A stretch of 64,000 bases of DNA from Pseudomonas asiatica (GCF_009932335.1 NZ_BLJF01000002.1:558001-622000); one strand, 5' to 3'; shown: positions 53,345-63,283, counted from the stretch's first letter. A program made the numbers and translations. Notes: generated from the letters alone by a model not told the origin.

Positions 53345-55198
53345 TCAGTAGTGATACCACTTCAACTCCAGCATCACCTCGTTCTGCGCTGTGGCCAGGT
53401 GGCTGAACTCTCGCGAAGCACTCAACCGCAGGCCCAGGTTCTGGCTGATCTCCCATTGCTGGTTCAGGCTCACACTGCGCCGTACTTCGCCATTGGTGAA
53501 ATAATCGCCCTTGGCCTCCAGCGTCATGTTGCCCAGCCCGTTGCGCCACAGCAGCCCGCCATTGAAGCCCGCCGCCGGGGCGATGAACTGGGCAAAATCA
53601 TTGTGGTGCTCGACCCGCACCGTGCCCAGGGCAAAGCCCAGCAACCCGTCGGCCAGTTGCCAGGTGCCGCCGGCCCCGCCGTTCACATGGCTTACCAGCA
53701 CTTCGTCATCATGCTTGCCCGGCACGCGCTCCAGCCCGCCGGCCACCTGCCACGACCAGGGCTTGAGCAGCTCGTTGCGCGGTGTCAGCGAACGGATGGT
53801 GGCCAGGTCCAGGCGCTGCACCTGCCAGTCATTGCCTTCGTACTGGCGCAGCTTCAGCTGCAGGATCTCGATCTGCGCCCCCAGCGGGAAGCCATAGGCG
53901 TTGTCATTCAGGTCGTGGTAGGCCATGCGCAGGCCGTACTCGGCGTAGGCGCGGTCTTCGCGGGTGCCTACGCCCAGCTGCCAGGTGCGCGAGTCATGGC
54001 CGTCCTCGGGCAGGCCTGGGCGCTCGATCTGCAGGGGCAGGGGCGGGTTGCTGTTGATTGCCCGCAGCAGTTCGAAGCTGCGTTTCGCCTGCCCAGGGTC
54101 GCGCTCCTGGCCATTGGCACGGTAACGCTCCAGCCGGTACGCGGCGTCCTGCACCAGCGCCTGGCGCTGGCGGGGGAGGGCCTTGAATTCGGGGCTCTGC
54201 AGTTGCCCGGTGTCGGCACTTACAGCCAGCACCTGGCGCTTTTCGTCGTGATCGAGCGGCTCGGCCCGGGCCAGCAGTTCACGTTCGCGAGAGGGGCGGT
54301 ACGTCTCGCTGGCGACCATGCCGGACTGCTTCACGGCTTTCACCGTGTCGGTCGGGATGGCGGTCAGCGGGAACTGCGAGGTCAGGTCAAGGCCCGGCCG
54401 GGCCACCTGCAGCAGCTCCAGCAGGCGGTACGAGCAGTTCTCATCGAAGAAGAAGTAGTCGAACTGGATCTGCTTCAGCTCCCACACATGTTCGACCATG
54501 CGCCCGGTTTCTTCCGGGGTCAGGTCCAGTTGGTACTCCCACAGGTCGCGGTTTTCCAGGCTGCGGTATTCGGACAGTTTCTCCTGGTAGGGCATCAGCG
54601 CGAACAGGCCCGGGTAGCCACCCATCAGGCCCTTCCAGGCATACAGGATGCTGTTGTCGCTGCCTTCGATGTAGGCGCCGAAGTTGATTGCGTAGCTCAG
54701 CAGCGTGGTGTCGTCGCTGCGGGTGTTGGACTGGTCGATGCGCAGCAAGGTGTGGCCGAACATCGATGACGGGCTGTTCAGGTAGGCCGCCGGGAAGATC
54801 AGCGCCGCACTGTGTGGGTCGATAGACTGGTACCAGGTGGTGAACTCCTGGCAGTCAGGTTGCGGCAAGTCTTGCAAGTCGAGCTGTTCGCGCAGCCAGC
54901 GGGTGCGCGCCGGGAATACGCACTGGGCATGTTTGTCGCCGAGGCTGGCCGGGGCGTACAGCGCTTCGACCGTGGCTTTCAGTTCCTGGTCGGGGTAGTG
55001 CGCGCCATCCTCGGCGAGGAAGAACGCATCATCGTCCACATAGCTGCGCCAGCCACCCAGCTTGGCGGTTTCGTAATGGCCCAGGGCAATCCAGTAAGGG
55101 GTGTTGGCCAGTTGCTGGACACGGCCTTGGTCCAGCACGGGCGCGGCATGAGCAGGGGCGCAGGCACACAGCGCCAGGGATACGAAGCGTTTGAGCAT
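53345..55198 (-). CDS. DUF4105 family envelope protein
   Basis: About 617 residues from the ATG at 55198, signal peptide MLKRFVSLALCACAPAHAAP. The DUF4105 domain covers about 110-300: PHSAALIFPAAYLNSPSSMF, the GHTLLRID histidine motif, and YFFFDENCSYRLLELLQ with a cysteine of the NlpC/P60-like arrangement. The C-terminal half ends in alternating short strands finishing in a tyrosine-rich LELKWYHY, like an outer-membrane barrel. It is probably secreted to the outer membrane. Function unknown; it lies 74 bp downstream of the DUF3015 gene on the same strand. Confidence 0.78.
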   Translation of the reverse strand: MLKRFVSLALCACAPAHAAPVLDQGRVQQLANTPYWIALGHYETAKLGGWRSYVDDDAFFLAEDGAHYPDQELKATVEALYAPASLGDKHAQCVFPARTRWLREQLDLQDLPQPDCQEFTTWYQSIDPHSAALIFPAAYLNSPSSMFGHTLLRIDQSNTRSDDTTLLSYAINFGAYIEGSDNSILYAWKGLMGGYPGLFALMPYQEKLSEYRSLENRDLWEYQLDLTPEETGRMVEHVWELKQIQFDYFFFDENCSYRLLELLQVARPGLDLTSQFPLTAIPTDTVKAVKQSGMVASETYRPSRERELLARAEPLDHDEKRQVLAVSADTGQLQSPEFKALPRQRQALVQDAAYRLERYRANGQERDPGQAKRSFELLRAINSNPPLPLQIERPGLPEDGHDSRTWQLGVGTREDRAYAEYGLRMAYHDLNDNAYGFPLGAQIEILQLKLRQYEGNDWQVQRLDLATIRSLTPRNELLKPWSWQVAGGLERVPGKHDDEVLVSHVNGGAGGTWQLADGLLGFALGTVRVEHHNDFAQFIAPAAGFNGGLLWRNGLGNMTLEAKGDYFTNGEVRRSVSLNQQWEISQNLGLRLSASREFSHLATAQNEVMLELKWYHY

Positions 55199-55272
55199 GT
55201 CGGGCAACTACTTCTCAACGATGCCGAAAAAAGGCGAAACCCGCCCCGGGGCCGGGGCGGGAGGAGCTGCAC

Positions 55273-55761
55273 TCAGGCCTCGGTTGCGTATTTGGCCAGG
55301 CGTGGGTCGTTCTTCAGAACAGCCAGGGTGTTGCTGTGGACGGTTTCGGCAGTGACGTCGGCGCTGCTGAAGATCTGGTTGAAGTGCTGATGGGTGACCG
55401 ATGCGAAGTAGCCACGGTCTTCAGGGGCCACGCCGAGAACCACGGCATAGGTGGTCAGTGCTTCGCCCTGGCCCATGGCCATGTCTTCGGAAAGTTCATT
55501 CATCATGCCGTTCATGGCGAACCAGGACTTGCCGCCGTAGGTCAGCGACGCTTTGGTCGAGCAGCCGTTGGTGCCGGAGGTCATGCCGAAGGTGGCGTTA
55601 CCGGAGGTGCCGTTGGTGGTGGAAGCCAGGAAGTGTGCCGGAGTGCCGCGCTGGCCTTCGAACAGCATGTTGCCCCAGCCGCAGTTCGGGCCGCCTGGCG
55701 CTTCGGCCATGGCATTGATCGAGACCACGGTGAACAGAGTACCCAGAAGAATCCGTTTCAT
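55273..55761 (-). CDS. DUF3015 family periplasmic protein
   Basis: 162 residues, signal peptide MKRILLGTLFTVVSINAMA, then PGGPNCGWGNMLFEGQRGTP, the characteristic DUF3015 beginning with a conserved cysteine pair. Function unknown. It is followed by the DUF4105 gene on the same strand, so the two may be expressed together. Confidence 0.82.
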   Translation of the reverse strand: MKRILLGTLFTVVSINAMAEAPGGPNCGWGNMLFEGQRGTPAHFLASTTNGTSGNATFGMTSGTNGCSTKASLTYGGKSWFAMNGMMNELSEDMAMGQGEALTTYAVVLGVAPEDRGYFASVTHQHFNQIFSSADVTAETVHSNTLAVLKNDPRLAKYATEA

Positions 55762-56014
55762 AGCATTTGTTCTCTATTTGACTTAACCAAGGGTCAGGGT
55801 TTCTGGCAACTCGGTTGCCAGGTCGGGAAAGCTTTTCACCCACCCGCGCAGCTTGGAGTTTAGGCACGATCTAAGAGTTGCGTTGTTGATTGCGAAAAAT
55901 TTGCTGTTGCATGACCCGCACCGGCTGCGACATAAAGTCCTGCGGAGCCTTGCAAGGCGCGCGCGGGCAGCGCCAGAATGCTGCGTATCTGCCCCGCCGA
56001 AGTAAGGAAACCCA

Positions 56015-58453
56015 ATGCCCGATCCTGTCGCTGCGCGCCTGCGTCTCGCGCCTGAAGCCCTGACCCGGCGTTTCTCCCCCGAGCAGTTTGCCTTTACCAA
56101 TACCGACGATCTGGAGCCGTTTCGCGGAGTCCTGGGCCAGGAACGTGCTGTCGAGGCCCTGCAGTTTGGCGTGGCCATGCCGCGCCCTGGTTACAACGTG
56201 TACGTGATGGGCGAGCCCGGAACCGGCCGCTTCTCGTTCGTCAAGCGCTACCTCAAGGCCGAGGGCAAGCGTCAGCAGACCCCGGCCGACTGGGTTTACG
56301 TCAACCACTTCGATGACACGCGTGAACCCCGCGCACTGGAATTGCCGTCCGGCACCGCCGGGGCGTTCATCGCCGACATGAACGGGCTGATCGACAACCT
56401 GTTGTCGACCTTCCCTGCGGTATTCGAGCACCCGTCCTACCAGCAGAAGAAAGGCGCCATCGACCGCGCCTTCAACCAGCGTTACGACCGCGCCCTGGAT
56501 GTGATCGAGCGCGCCTCGCTGGAAAAGGACGTGGCCCTGTACCGCGATGCCAGCAACGTCGCCTTCACCCCGATGGCCGACGGCAAGGCGCTGGATGAAG
56601 CCGAATTCGCCCAGTTGCCGGAAGAGGTGCGCGAGCAGTTCCACGAGGATATCGCCCTGCTCGAGGAACGCCTGAACGAAGAGCTGGCCAGCCTGCCGCA
56701 ATGGAAGCGCGAGTCGAACAACCAGCTGCGCCAGCTCAACGAGGAAACCATCACCCTGGCCCTGCAGCCGTTGCTGGCGCCGCTGTCGGAGAAGTACGCC
56801 GAGAACGCTGCGGTCTGCGCCTACCTGCAGTCGGTGCAGCTGAACCTGCTGCGTACCGTGGTCGAGCAACTGGTCGATGACAGCAAGACCGACGCGGCTG
56901 CGCGCAAGCTGCTGGAAGAGCAGTACGCGCCAAGCCTGGTGGTCGGCCACCACGCCGACGGCGGTGCGCCGGTGGTGTTCGAGCCGCACCCGACCTACGA
57001 CAACCTGTTTGGCCGTATCGAATACAGCACCGACCAGGGTGCGCTGTACACCTCGTACCGTCAGCTGCGCCCAGGCGCGCTACACCGCGCCAACGGCGGC
57101 TTCCTGATTCTGGAAGCCGAGAAGATGTTGGGCGAGCCGTTCGTCTGGGACGCACTCAAGCGTGCGCTGCAGTCGCGCAAGTTGAAGATGGAGTCGCCAC
57201 TGGGCGAGCTGGGGCGGGTGGCTACCGTCAGCCTGACGCCGCAGATGATCCCGCTGAACATCAAGCTGGTCATCATCGGTTCGCGCCAGCTTTACTACGC
57301 GCTGCAGGACCACGACCCGGACTTCCAGGAAATGTTCCGGGTGCTGGTGGACTTCGACGAAGACATGCCCATGGTCGATGAGAACCTGGAGCAGTTCGCC
57401 CAGCTGTTGCGCACCCGCACCAACGAAGAGGGCATGGCGCCACTGACCAGTGACGCGGTGGCGCGTCTGGCCACCTACAGCGCCCGCCTGGCAGAAAACC
57501 AGTCGCGCCTGTCGGCACGTATCGGCGACCTGTTCCAGCTGGTCAGCGAAGCTGATTTCATCCGCCAGCTGGCCAGTGACGAAATGACCGACGCCGGGCA
57601 CATCGAGCGTGCGCTCAAGGCCAAGGCCACCCGCACCGGGCGTGTTTCGCAGCGGGTGCTGGACGACATGCTCGCCGGCATCATCCTGATCGACACCGAA
57701 GGCGCGGCCATCGGCAAGTGCAACGGCCTGACCGTGCTGGAAGTGGGTGATTCGGCGTTCGGTATGCCGGCGCGTATCTCCGCCACCGTGTACCCGGGCG
57801 GCAGCGGTATCGTCGACATCGAGCGTGAGGTAAACCTCGGCCAGCCGATCCACTCCAAGGGTGTGATGATCCTCACCGGCTACCTGGGCAGCCGCTATGC
57901 CCAGGAGTTCCCGCTGGCGATCTCGGCGAGCATCGCCCTGGAACAGTCCTACGGCTATGTGGACGGTGACAGCGCCTCGCTGGGCGAAGCCTGCACGCTG
58001 ATCTCGGCCTTGTCGCGTACGCCGCTCAAGCAGTGCTTCGCCATCACCGGCTCGATCAACCAGTTTGGTGAAGTGCAGGCGGTGGGTGGGGTCAACGAGA
58101 AGATCGAAGGCTTCTTCCGCTTGTGCGAGGCGCGTGGCCTGACCGGCGAGCAGGGAGTGATCATCCCGCGTGCCAACGTCGCCACGCTGATGCTCGACGA
58201 GCGTGTGCTGCAGGCAGTGGAGAACGGCATGTTCCACGTGTACGCGGTCAGCCAGGCCGACGAGGCGTTGAGCCTGCTGGTGGGCGAGGAGGCCGGTGTG
58301 CTGGATGACAAGGGCCAGTTCACCGAAGGCAGCGTCAACGCGCGGGTGGTGGAGCGCCTGCGTGAGATTGCCGAGATGATCAGCGAGGAAGAAATCGAGA
58401 AGGCGGAGAAAGAGCGCCTGGAAGAGGTGATTGCCCAGGCCAAGCCGGCCTGA
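56015..58453 (+). CDS. LonB-like ATP-dependent protease
   Basis: 812 residues. N-terminal AAA domain with P-loop GEPGTGRFSF (about 66-75), a long helical insertion (about 190-290), and a C-terminal Lon protease domain with catalytic Ser655 in DGDSASLGEA and Lys696 in VGGVNEKIEGF, the Ser-Lys dyad at the Lon spacing. There is no N-terminal LON substrate domain. Such proteins degrade unfolded or specific proteins in the cytosol. Its role in Pseudomonas is not settled. Confidence 0.88.
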   Translation: MPDPVAARLRLAPEALTRRFSPEQFAFTNTDDLEPFRGVLGQERAVEALQFGVAMPRPGYNVYVMGEPGTGRFSFVKRYLKAEGKRQQTPADWVYVNHFDDTREPRALELPSGTAGAFIADMNGLIDNLLSTFPAVFEHPSYQQKKGAIDRAFNQRYDRALDVIERASLEKDVALYRDASNVAFTPMADGKALDEAEFAQLPEEVREQFHEDIALLEERLNEELASLPQWKRESNNQLRQLNEETITLALQPLLAPLSEKYAENAAVCAYLQSVQLNLLRTVVEQLVDDSKTDAAARKLLEEQYAPSLVVGHHADGGAPVVFEPHPTYDNLFGRIEYSTDQGALYTSYRQLRPGALHRANGGFLILEAEKMLGEPFVWDALKRALQSRKLKMESPLGELGRVATVSLTPQMIPLNIKLVIIGSRQLYYALQDHDPDFQEMFRVLVDFDEDMPMVDENLEQFAQLLRTRTNEEGMAPLTSDAVARLATYSARLAENQSRLSARIGDLFQLVSEADFIRQLASDEMTDAGHIERALKAKATRTGRVSQRVLDDMLAGIILIDTEGAAIGKCNGLTVLEVGDSAFGMPARISATVYPGGSGIVDIEREVNLGQPIHSKGVMILTGYLGSRYAQEFPLAISASIALEQSYGYVDGDSASLGEACTLISALSRTPLKQCFAITGSINQFGEVQAVGGVNEKIEGFFRLCEARGLTGEQGVIIPRANVATLMLDERVLQAVENGMFHVYAVSQADEALSLLVGEEAGVLDDKGQFTEGSVNARVVERLREIAEMISEEEIEKAEKERLEEVIAQAKPA

Positions 58454-58614
58454 GTCAAGAAACCGGCGCTGGCGGCGATGTGCTACCGTTCAGCGCCGGT
58501 TTTCCATCTTTCTGTACCGTTCTTCTATGCTGGAACTTAAGGACGGTAACAGCGTTCAGGATGGAAACAGCCTGAGGTTCAGGCTGAACAAGGCTTATTG
58601 GAGGGGGCGCGGCC

Positions 58615-58953
58615 ATGCGCAATCTCAGCCTCACACGCCAGTGCCTGGGCCTGGTGACCCGCATCGAATGCAGCATCCGTCCGCTGGCCGGGGATAACGG
58701 CATGTGGACGCTGCTGTTCGCCGCCGGCATGGCCGGTGAACAACCGTCCGCGATCAAGGCCCAAGGGCCGTTCCATGGGCCGCTGGTGGCCGAATCGGTA
58801 CTCAATGCCATTGTCGACAGCCTGACCTTGCATGGGTATCAGGTGGCCGAGGATCCGCAGATCTGGTGTTTGCATTTGCAGGCGCAGTTGCGGCGGATCA
58901 ATGGTGAGCGGTGTCGGAATCTGGGGGATTACCAGTTTCATCCTGAGACCTGA
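58615..58953 (+). CDS. Conserved hypothetical protein, 112 aa
   Basis: 112 residues: MRNLSLTRQCLGLVTRIECS, no signal peptide or membrane helix, four or five cysteines spread along the chain. GGAGGGGGCG upstream serves as ribosome binding site. I do not recognise a domain. It lies 161 bp after the LonB-like gene. Confidence 0.65.
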   Translation: MRNLSLTRQCLGLVTRIECSIRPLAGDNGMWTLLFAAGMAGEQPSAIKAQGPFHGPLVAESVLNAIVDSLTLHGYQVAEDPQIWCLHLQAQLRRINGERCRNLGDYQFHPET

Positions 58954-58969
58954 TTGATGCAGGGGGCCG

Positions 58970-59030
58970 CTTTGCGGCCCATTCGCAGCACAAGGCTGCT
59001 CCTACAAGCGAATGGGCTGCATGGCAGCCC
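58970..59030. repeat. Degenerate REP element
   Basis: TTTGCGGCCCATTCGCAGCA continuing into CAAGGCTGCTCCTACAAGCG: a decayed form of the TGTGTCGCGA-type REP, upstream of the UPF0114 gene. Confidence 0.6.
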
Positions 59031-59105
59031 CGGGCTTTTGCTGTAACAGGTGGCTGGCTATACTCGCCGTCGCTTTTTTAGTCACCTGATGAGTCCCGAC
59101 ACTCC

Positions 59106-59594
59106 ATGGAACGTATCCTCGAAAATGCGATGTATGCCTCGCGCTGGCTGCTCGCCCCCATCTACTTCGGCCTGTCCCTCGGCCTGCTGGCCCTGGCGCT
59201 GAAATTCTTCCAGGAAGTGGTCCACGTCCTGCCCAACGTCTTCGCCCTCAGCGAAGCCGACCTAATCCTGGTGATCCTGTCGCTGATCGACATGTCGCTG
59301 GTGGGCGGCCTGCTGGTGATGGTGATGATCTCCGGCTACGAGAACTTCGTTTCGCAACTGGACATCGACGAGAGCAAGGAAAAGCTCAACTGGCTGGGCA
59401 AGATGGACTCTTCGTCGCTGAAGATGAAGGTTGCCGCGTCGATCGTGGCCATTTCGTCCATCCACCTGCTGCGGGTGTTCATGGACGCACAGAACATCTC
59501 CACCGATTACCTGATGTGGTACGTGATCATCCACATGACCTTCGTGGTCTCGGCATTCTGCATGGGTTACCTGGACAAGCTGACCAAGCACTGA
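59106..59594 (+). CDS. UPF0114 (YqhA/TIGR00645) inner-membrane protein
   Basis: 162 residues with four membrane helices (about 13-35, 53-78, 108-128, 137-157) and the conserved [20 protein letters not shown] start. [20 protein letters not shown] and [10 protein letters not shown] are family signatures. Function unknown. Same neighbourhood as in other pseudomonads (near fklB). Confidence 0.88.
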   Translation: MERILENAMYASRWLLAPIYFGLSLGLLALALKFFQEVVHVLPNVFALSEADLILVILSLIDMSLVGGLLVMVMISGYENFVSQLDIDESKEKLNWLGKMDSSSLKMKVAASIVAISSIHLLRVFMDAQNISTDYLMWYVIIHMTFVVSAFCMGYLDKLTKH

Positions 59595-59617
59595 ACCTTT
59601 CAGGCCTCTTCGCCATC

Positions 59618-59645
59618 CCTGTGGGAGCGGGCAAGCCCGCGAAGA
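59618..59645. repeat. Single REP (GGGCAAGCCCGCGAA type)
   Basis: CTGTGGGAGCGGGCAAGCCC followed by GCGAAGAG, downstream of the UPF0114 gene. Confidence 0.7.
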
Positions 59646-59752
59646 GGCCGGCGCGGTCCAACTGACGAGCGGCGTCAGTCATGCCTTGTGCATTCGCCCT
59701 TTCTGTACAAAAAATGAGCTCTCATGCGTGGTTCCCATCGCGAGGTGCTCTC

Positions 59753-60058
59753 ATGAACCTGCATCAGCTCAACACCGAGGCCAGGGCTGGCCATGTCGAC
59801 GAACTGAACCTGATCGCCATCGAAGGCGGTGACTACCTGCTCGAAGCGCGGATCAAAGGCCACCCCCACCCCCTGTCCGATGCCCGTGGTGAACGCTTGC
59901 GCGTGCATTCGGTGGAGGATGCACGCAAGTTGCTGCAAACCATCCCCATGGTCTCGATGAACCTGGTGCACTGGTCGGTGCAGGACGAAATGTGCGGCAT
60001 GGGCACGCACCCGGAAGAAGACTTGAAGGTGCCGATTTCCCAGCGCTCGGCCTGGTAG
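59753..60058 (+). CDS. DUF6482 family protein
   Basis: 101 residues from the ATG at 59753 (GCGAGGTGC upstream); the open frame starts earlier at 59681. MNLHQLNTEARAGHVDELNL, small and soluble, with VHSVEDARKLLQTIPM and a C-terminal acidic/histidine stretch. Family assignment from general appearance; function unknown. Confidence 0.65.
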   Translation: MNLHQLNTEARAGHVDELNLIAIEGGDYLLEARIKGHPHPLSDARGERLRVHSVEDARKLLQTIPMVSMNLVHWSVQDEMCGMGTHPEEDLKVPISQRSAW

Positions 60059-60143
60059 CTGCTCGCAGCGCCCCAGTGTGCTAGGCTGCTCGCCCTTTTC
60101 ATCAAGGGCGCGGCTTCACTGCGCCCTGCAGTGGAGCACGACA

Positions 60144-60761
60144 ATGTCCGAACTCAACCTGTCCACCGACGAAACGCGCGTCAGCTACGGCATCGGCCGT
60201 CAGCTGGGCGGCCAGCTGCGCGACAACCCGCCACCGGGCGTCAGCCTGGAAGCCATCCTGGCTGGCCTGACCGATGCCTTCAACGGCGCCGACAGCCGCG
60301 TCAGCGAAGCCGACCTGTCGGCCAGCTTCAAGGTCATCCGCGAAGTGATGCAAGCCGAAGCAGCTGCCAAGGCTGAAGCCGCTGCTGCCGCTGGCAAGGC
60401 ATTCCTGGTCGAGAACGCCAAGCGTGACGGCATCACCACCCTGGCTTCGGGCCTGCAGTTCGAAGTACTGACCGCAGGTGAAGGCGCCAAGCCGACCCGC
60501 GAAGACAACGTGCGCACCCACTACCACGGCACCCTGATCGACGGCACTGTGTTCGACAGCTCCTACGATCGTGGTCAGCCGGCTGAATTCCCGGTAGGTG
60601 GTGTGATCGCTGGCTGGACCGAAGCCCTGCAGCTGATGAACGCTGGCAGCAAATGGCGCCTGTACGTGCCGAGCGAACTGGCCTACGGCGCCCAAGGCGT
60701 TGGCAGCATCCCGCCGCACAGCGTGCTGGTGTTCGACGTCGAGCTGCTCGACGTTCTGTAA
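60144..60761 (+). CDS. fklB: FKBP-type peptidyl-prolyl isomerase FklB (FKBP22)
   Basis: 205 residues from the ATG at 60144 (TGGAGC upstream), as in E. coli FKBP22. N-terminal helical dimerisation domain (about 1-95, with the Ala/Glu-rich AAAAKAEAAAAAGKA stretch) and the FKBP domain (about 110-205: VRTHYHGTLIDGTVFDSSYD and GWTEALQLMNAGSKWRLYVP). No signal peptide, so cytoplasmic. It catalyses cis-trans isomerisation of prolyl bonds. Confidence 0.93.
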   Translation: MSELNLSTDETRVSYGIGRQLGGQLRDNPPPGVSLEAILAGLTDAFNGADSRVSEADLSASFKVIREVMQAEAAAKAEAAAAAGKAFLVENAKRDGITTLASGLQFEVLTAGEGAKPTREDNVRTHYHGTLIDGTVFDSSYDRGQPAEFPVGGVIAGWTEALQLMNAGSKWRLYVPSELAYGAQGVGSIPPHSVLVFDVELLDVL

Positions 60762-60783
60762 TGCCGCTGGGGCCGCTTTGCGG

Positions 60784-60856
60784 CCCATTCGCGACACAAG
60801 GCCGCTTCTACAGGGGAACGCATACACTTGTAGGAGCGGCCTTGTGTCGCGATCGA
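60784..60856. repeat. Inverted REP pair (TGTGTCGCGA type)
   Basis: ATTCGCGACACAAGGCCGCT and, inverted, GGAGCGGCCTTGTGTCGCGA, between the convergent fklB and the 81-aa gene. Confidence 0.85.
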
Positions 60857-60879
60857 GGGCGAAGCCCTCGCCAGGTCCG

Positions 60880-61125
60880 TCAGTTCCAGTCTGTCCCCCC
60901 GGGGCGCAACGCCCGCGCATAGCAGAACAGAAACAGATTCCGCACCAGCTCCTTGAGTACCCCCGGTTCACTCGAATTCAGCCCGCTCATGTCCAGGTCG
61001 CCCTGGTCACGCAGCTCGTCGAGTGCTTCTTCTTCAAGCACCGCGCACACTTCGCCGGTTTCCCGATGAAGAATGCGCAGGTAGGGGTGAGGGCGGTCCA
61101 GCCAGGCGTCGATCAGATAAGTCAT
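60880..61125 (-). CDS. Small conserved protein, probably iron-regulated
   Basis: 81 residues, MTYLIDAWLDRPHPYLRILH, acidic (LEEEALDELRDQGDLDMSGL), with a clear GGAG ribosome binding site. It corresponds by position to the small gene between ispB and fklB in other pseudomonads (P. aeruginosa PA4570 as I recall), which responds strongly to iron limitation. A Fur-box-like palindrome lies 29 bp upstream. Function unknown. Confidence 0.7.
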   Translation of the reverse strand: MTYLIDAWLDRPHPYLRILHRETGEVCAVLEEEALDELRDQGDLDMSGLNSSEPGVLKELVRNLFLFCYARALRPGGTDWN

Positions 61126-61153
61126 GGCTATTCTCCTTGGATAGCAGTCCCAA

Positions 61154-61168
61154 TGAGAATAATTCTTA
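61154..61168 (-). promoter_or_regulatory. Fur-box-like operator
   Basis: TGAGAAT-A-ATTCTTA: 7-1-7 palindrome with six of seven arm positions symmetrical, matching the Fur/GATAATGATAATCATTATC pattern. It lies just upstream of the 81-aa gene. Confidence 0.6.
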
Positions 61169-61209
61169 TTATCTGAATAGCAAGCGCCAATTGGCGGTTT
61201 TATGGAAAA

Positions 61210-61551
61210 TCAGACCTTGCGTACGAACTCGGACTTCAGCTTCATGGCGCCGATGCCGTCGATCTTGCAGTCGATGTCGTGGTCGCCGTCGCACAGGCGG
61301 ATGTTCTTGACCTTGGTGCCGACCTTGACCACCAGGGACGAGCCCTTGACCTTGAGGTCCTTGATCACGGTGACGGTGTCGCCATCCTGCAGGATGTTGC
61401 CGACCGAGTCCTTCTTCACCACCTCGTCGCTGGCCGCTTCGGCGTCGCCGCTGGCCGACCACTCGTGGGCGCATTCAGGGCAGATCAGCTGCGTGCCATC
61501 CTCATAGGTGTATTCGGAGTTGCATTTCGGGCAGGGTGGCAGAGTGCTCAC
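61210..61551 (-). CDS. yjdM: YjdM/PhnA-family zinc-ribbon protein
   Basis: 113 residues. N-terminal zinc ribbon CPKC (7-10) and CPEC (24-27), then the conserved PhnA C-terminal domain (about 44-112: [39 protein letters not shown]). Function not established; the phn link of the E. coli gene is positional only. Confidence 0.9.
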   Translation of the reverse strand: MSTLPPCPKCNSEYTYEDGTQLICPECAHEWSASGDAEAASDEVVKKDSVGNILQDGDTVTVIKDLKVKGSSLVVKVGTKVKNIRLCDGDHDIDCKIDGIGAMKLKSEFVRKV

Positions 61552-61639
61552 TTCGGTTCCTCAAACAAACAGACGGGCGGTTAAAAACCCGAATTGTATA
61601 AGGTATTTTTTCAGAAGTGATTATGTCCGTACAAAAGCA

Positions 61640-61702
61640 TCGCGGGCAAGCCAGCTCATACAGGCGACGCAATCCTGTAGGAGCGGGCTTGCCCGCGAAT
61701 GA
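61640..61702. repeat. REP pair (GGCTTGCCCGCGAA type)
   Basis: CGCGGGCAAGCCAGCTCATACAGG on the left half (61640-61663) and TGTAGGAGCGGGCTTGCCCG on the right, between yjdM and ispB. Confidence 0.75.
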
Positions 61703-61717
61703 AGACGACTCGGTCTA

Positions 61718-62686
61718 TCAGTGAGTACGCGCGACAGCAAACTCGCTCAACTCGACCAGCGCATCACGAAATTCGCTGGCCGGCAGCACTTCCAGGCACT
61801 GGATGGCACGCTTCACATAGTCACGCGCAAGCTCCGCCGTGTACTTCAGAGCACCCGACTCCTCGACTGCCACGCGAATCTGCTCCAGGTCTTCCAGGCC
61901 ACCCTTTTGGATCGCCTGGCGCACCAGCGCAGCCTGTTCGGCGGTGCCTTCGCGCATGGTGTAGATCAGCGGCAGGGTAGGCTTGCCTTCGGCCAGGTCG
62001 TCACCGACGTTCTTGCCCAGGGTCTGCGAGTCACCCTTGTAGTCCAGCAGGTCGTCGACCAGCTGGAACGCCACGCCCAGGTGGTCACCGAAGGTACGCA
62101 AGGCCTCGCGCTGTTCGTCGGTTGCTTCGGCCAGCGCGGCGGCGCTGTGGGTCGAAGCCTCGAACAGCATCGCGGTCTTGCCGCGGATGACCTCCATGTA
62201 GACTTCCTCGGTGGTGCTGGCGTCGCGTACCCGCGACAGCTGCAGCACCTCACCTTCGGCAATCACGCGGGTGGCCTTGGACAGGATCTGCATGACCGGC
62301 ATCGAGCCCAGTTCGACCATCATCTCGAACGAGCGCGAATAGAGGAAGTCACCCACCAGCACGCTCGGCGCGTTGCCCCACAGGGCATTGGCGGTGGAGC
62401 GGCCACGGCGCATGCCGGACATGTCGACCACGTCGTCGTGCAGCAGGGTAGCGGTGTGCAGGAATTCGATGGTGGCAGCCAGCAGGCGCAGGTCGTCGCC
62501 TTCGCGGCCCAGGGCCTTGCCACACAGCAGCACCAGCAGGGGGCGCAGGCGCTTGCCACCGGCGGACGTGATATAGTCGCCGATCTTCGATACCAGCGGC
62601 ACGCGCGAGGTCAGCTGCTTCTTGATGATCTCGTCGACGGCGCTGAAATCATCAGCCACCGCGCGGTAGAAGGATTGGGGTTGCAT
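61718..62686 (-). CDS. ispB: Octaprenyl/polyprenyl diphosphate synthase
   Basis: 322 residues, trans-polyprenyl synthase family. First aspartate-rich motif [16 protein letters not shown] (about 85-100) and second [14 protein letters not shown] (about 210-223), with [12 protein letters not shown]. It makes the side chain of ubiquinone by adding isopentenyl units to a prenyl diphosphate. Divergent from rplU, as in most gammaproteobacteria. Confidence 0.95.
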   Translation of the reverse strand: MQPQSFYRAVADDFSAVDEIIKKQLTSRVPLVSKIGDYITSAGGKRLRPLLVLLCGKALGREGDDLRLLAATIEFLHTATLLHDDVVDMSGMRRGRSTANALWGNAPSVLVGDFLYSRSFEMMVELGSMPVMQILSKATRVIAEGEVLQLSRVRDASTTEEVYMEVIRGKTAMLFEASTHSAAALAEATDEQREALRTFGDHLGVAFQLVDDLLDYKGDSQTLGKNVGDDLAEGKPTLPLIYTMREGTAEQAALVRQAIQKGGLEDLEQIRVAVEESGALKYTAELARDYVKRAIQCLEVLPASEFRDALVELSEFAVARTH

Positions 62687-62771
62687 CGGCTGCTCCAGTG
62701 AGGTTGCGCGGCATGCTAGGTCGCGGGTCCCGGTGTGTCAAGGCGCGGTGCCAGCGCCCCGGGGGCGGCAC

Positions 62772-62800
62772 TTGCAAGCAAAACCGCGGTTGCGTACAAT
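62772..62800 (+). promoter_or_regulatory. Sigma-70 promoter of rplU-rpmA
   Basis: -35 TTGCAA (62772-62777), 17-bp spacer, -10 TACAAT (62795-62800), giving a leader of about 125 nt before rplU. Confidence 0.7.
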
Positions 62801-62930
62801 CGCGCACCCTAACTTCCTGGGCAGCACCTGCCTTACGCAATTGCGCCGGGCCGTTCCAGCCCTGTGCAGCCATGCCAGCCAATACTCATCATATAAAGCG
62901 CTGGGTGAGCAGGATTATCGGAGAAATACC

Positions 62931-63245
62931 ATGTCTTACGCAGTAATCGTTACCGGCGGCAAGCAGTACAAAGTCGCTGAAGGTGAATTCCTCAAGATCG
63001 AAAAACTGGAAGTCGCCACTGGCGAATCCGTGACCTTCGATCGCGTCCTGCTGGTCGCCAACGGTGAAGAAGTCACCATCGGTGCTCCAGTTGTTGCTGG
63101 CGCTAAAGTAGTGGCCGAAGTCGTTTCGCAAGGCCGCCACGACAAGGTTCGCATCATCAAGTTCCGTCGTCGTAAGCACCACATGAAGCGTATGGGCCAC
63201 CGCCAGTGGTTCACCGAGATCAAAATCACCGGTATCCAGGCTTAA
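62931..63245 (+). CDS. rplU: 50S ribosomal protein L21
   Basis: 104 residues starting [20 protein letters not shown], with the C-terminal signature [20 protein letters not shown]. The ribosome binding site is GGAGA; upstream in-frame sequence is not part of the gene. First gene of the rplU-rpmA operon; L21 binds 23S rRNA near L20. Confidence 0.98.
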   Translation: MSYAVIVTGGKQYKVAEGEFLKIEKLEVATGESVTFDRVLLVANGEEVTIGAPVVAGAKVVAEVVSQGRHDKVRIIKFRRRKHHMKRMGHRQWFTEIKITGIQA

Positions 63246-63283
63246 TCCCCTAGATCCCCTGAATTTATTTGGAGAATTGAACC

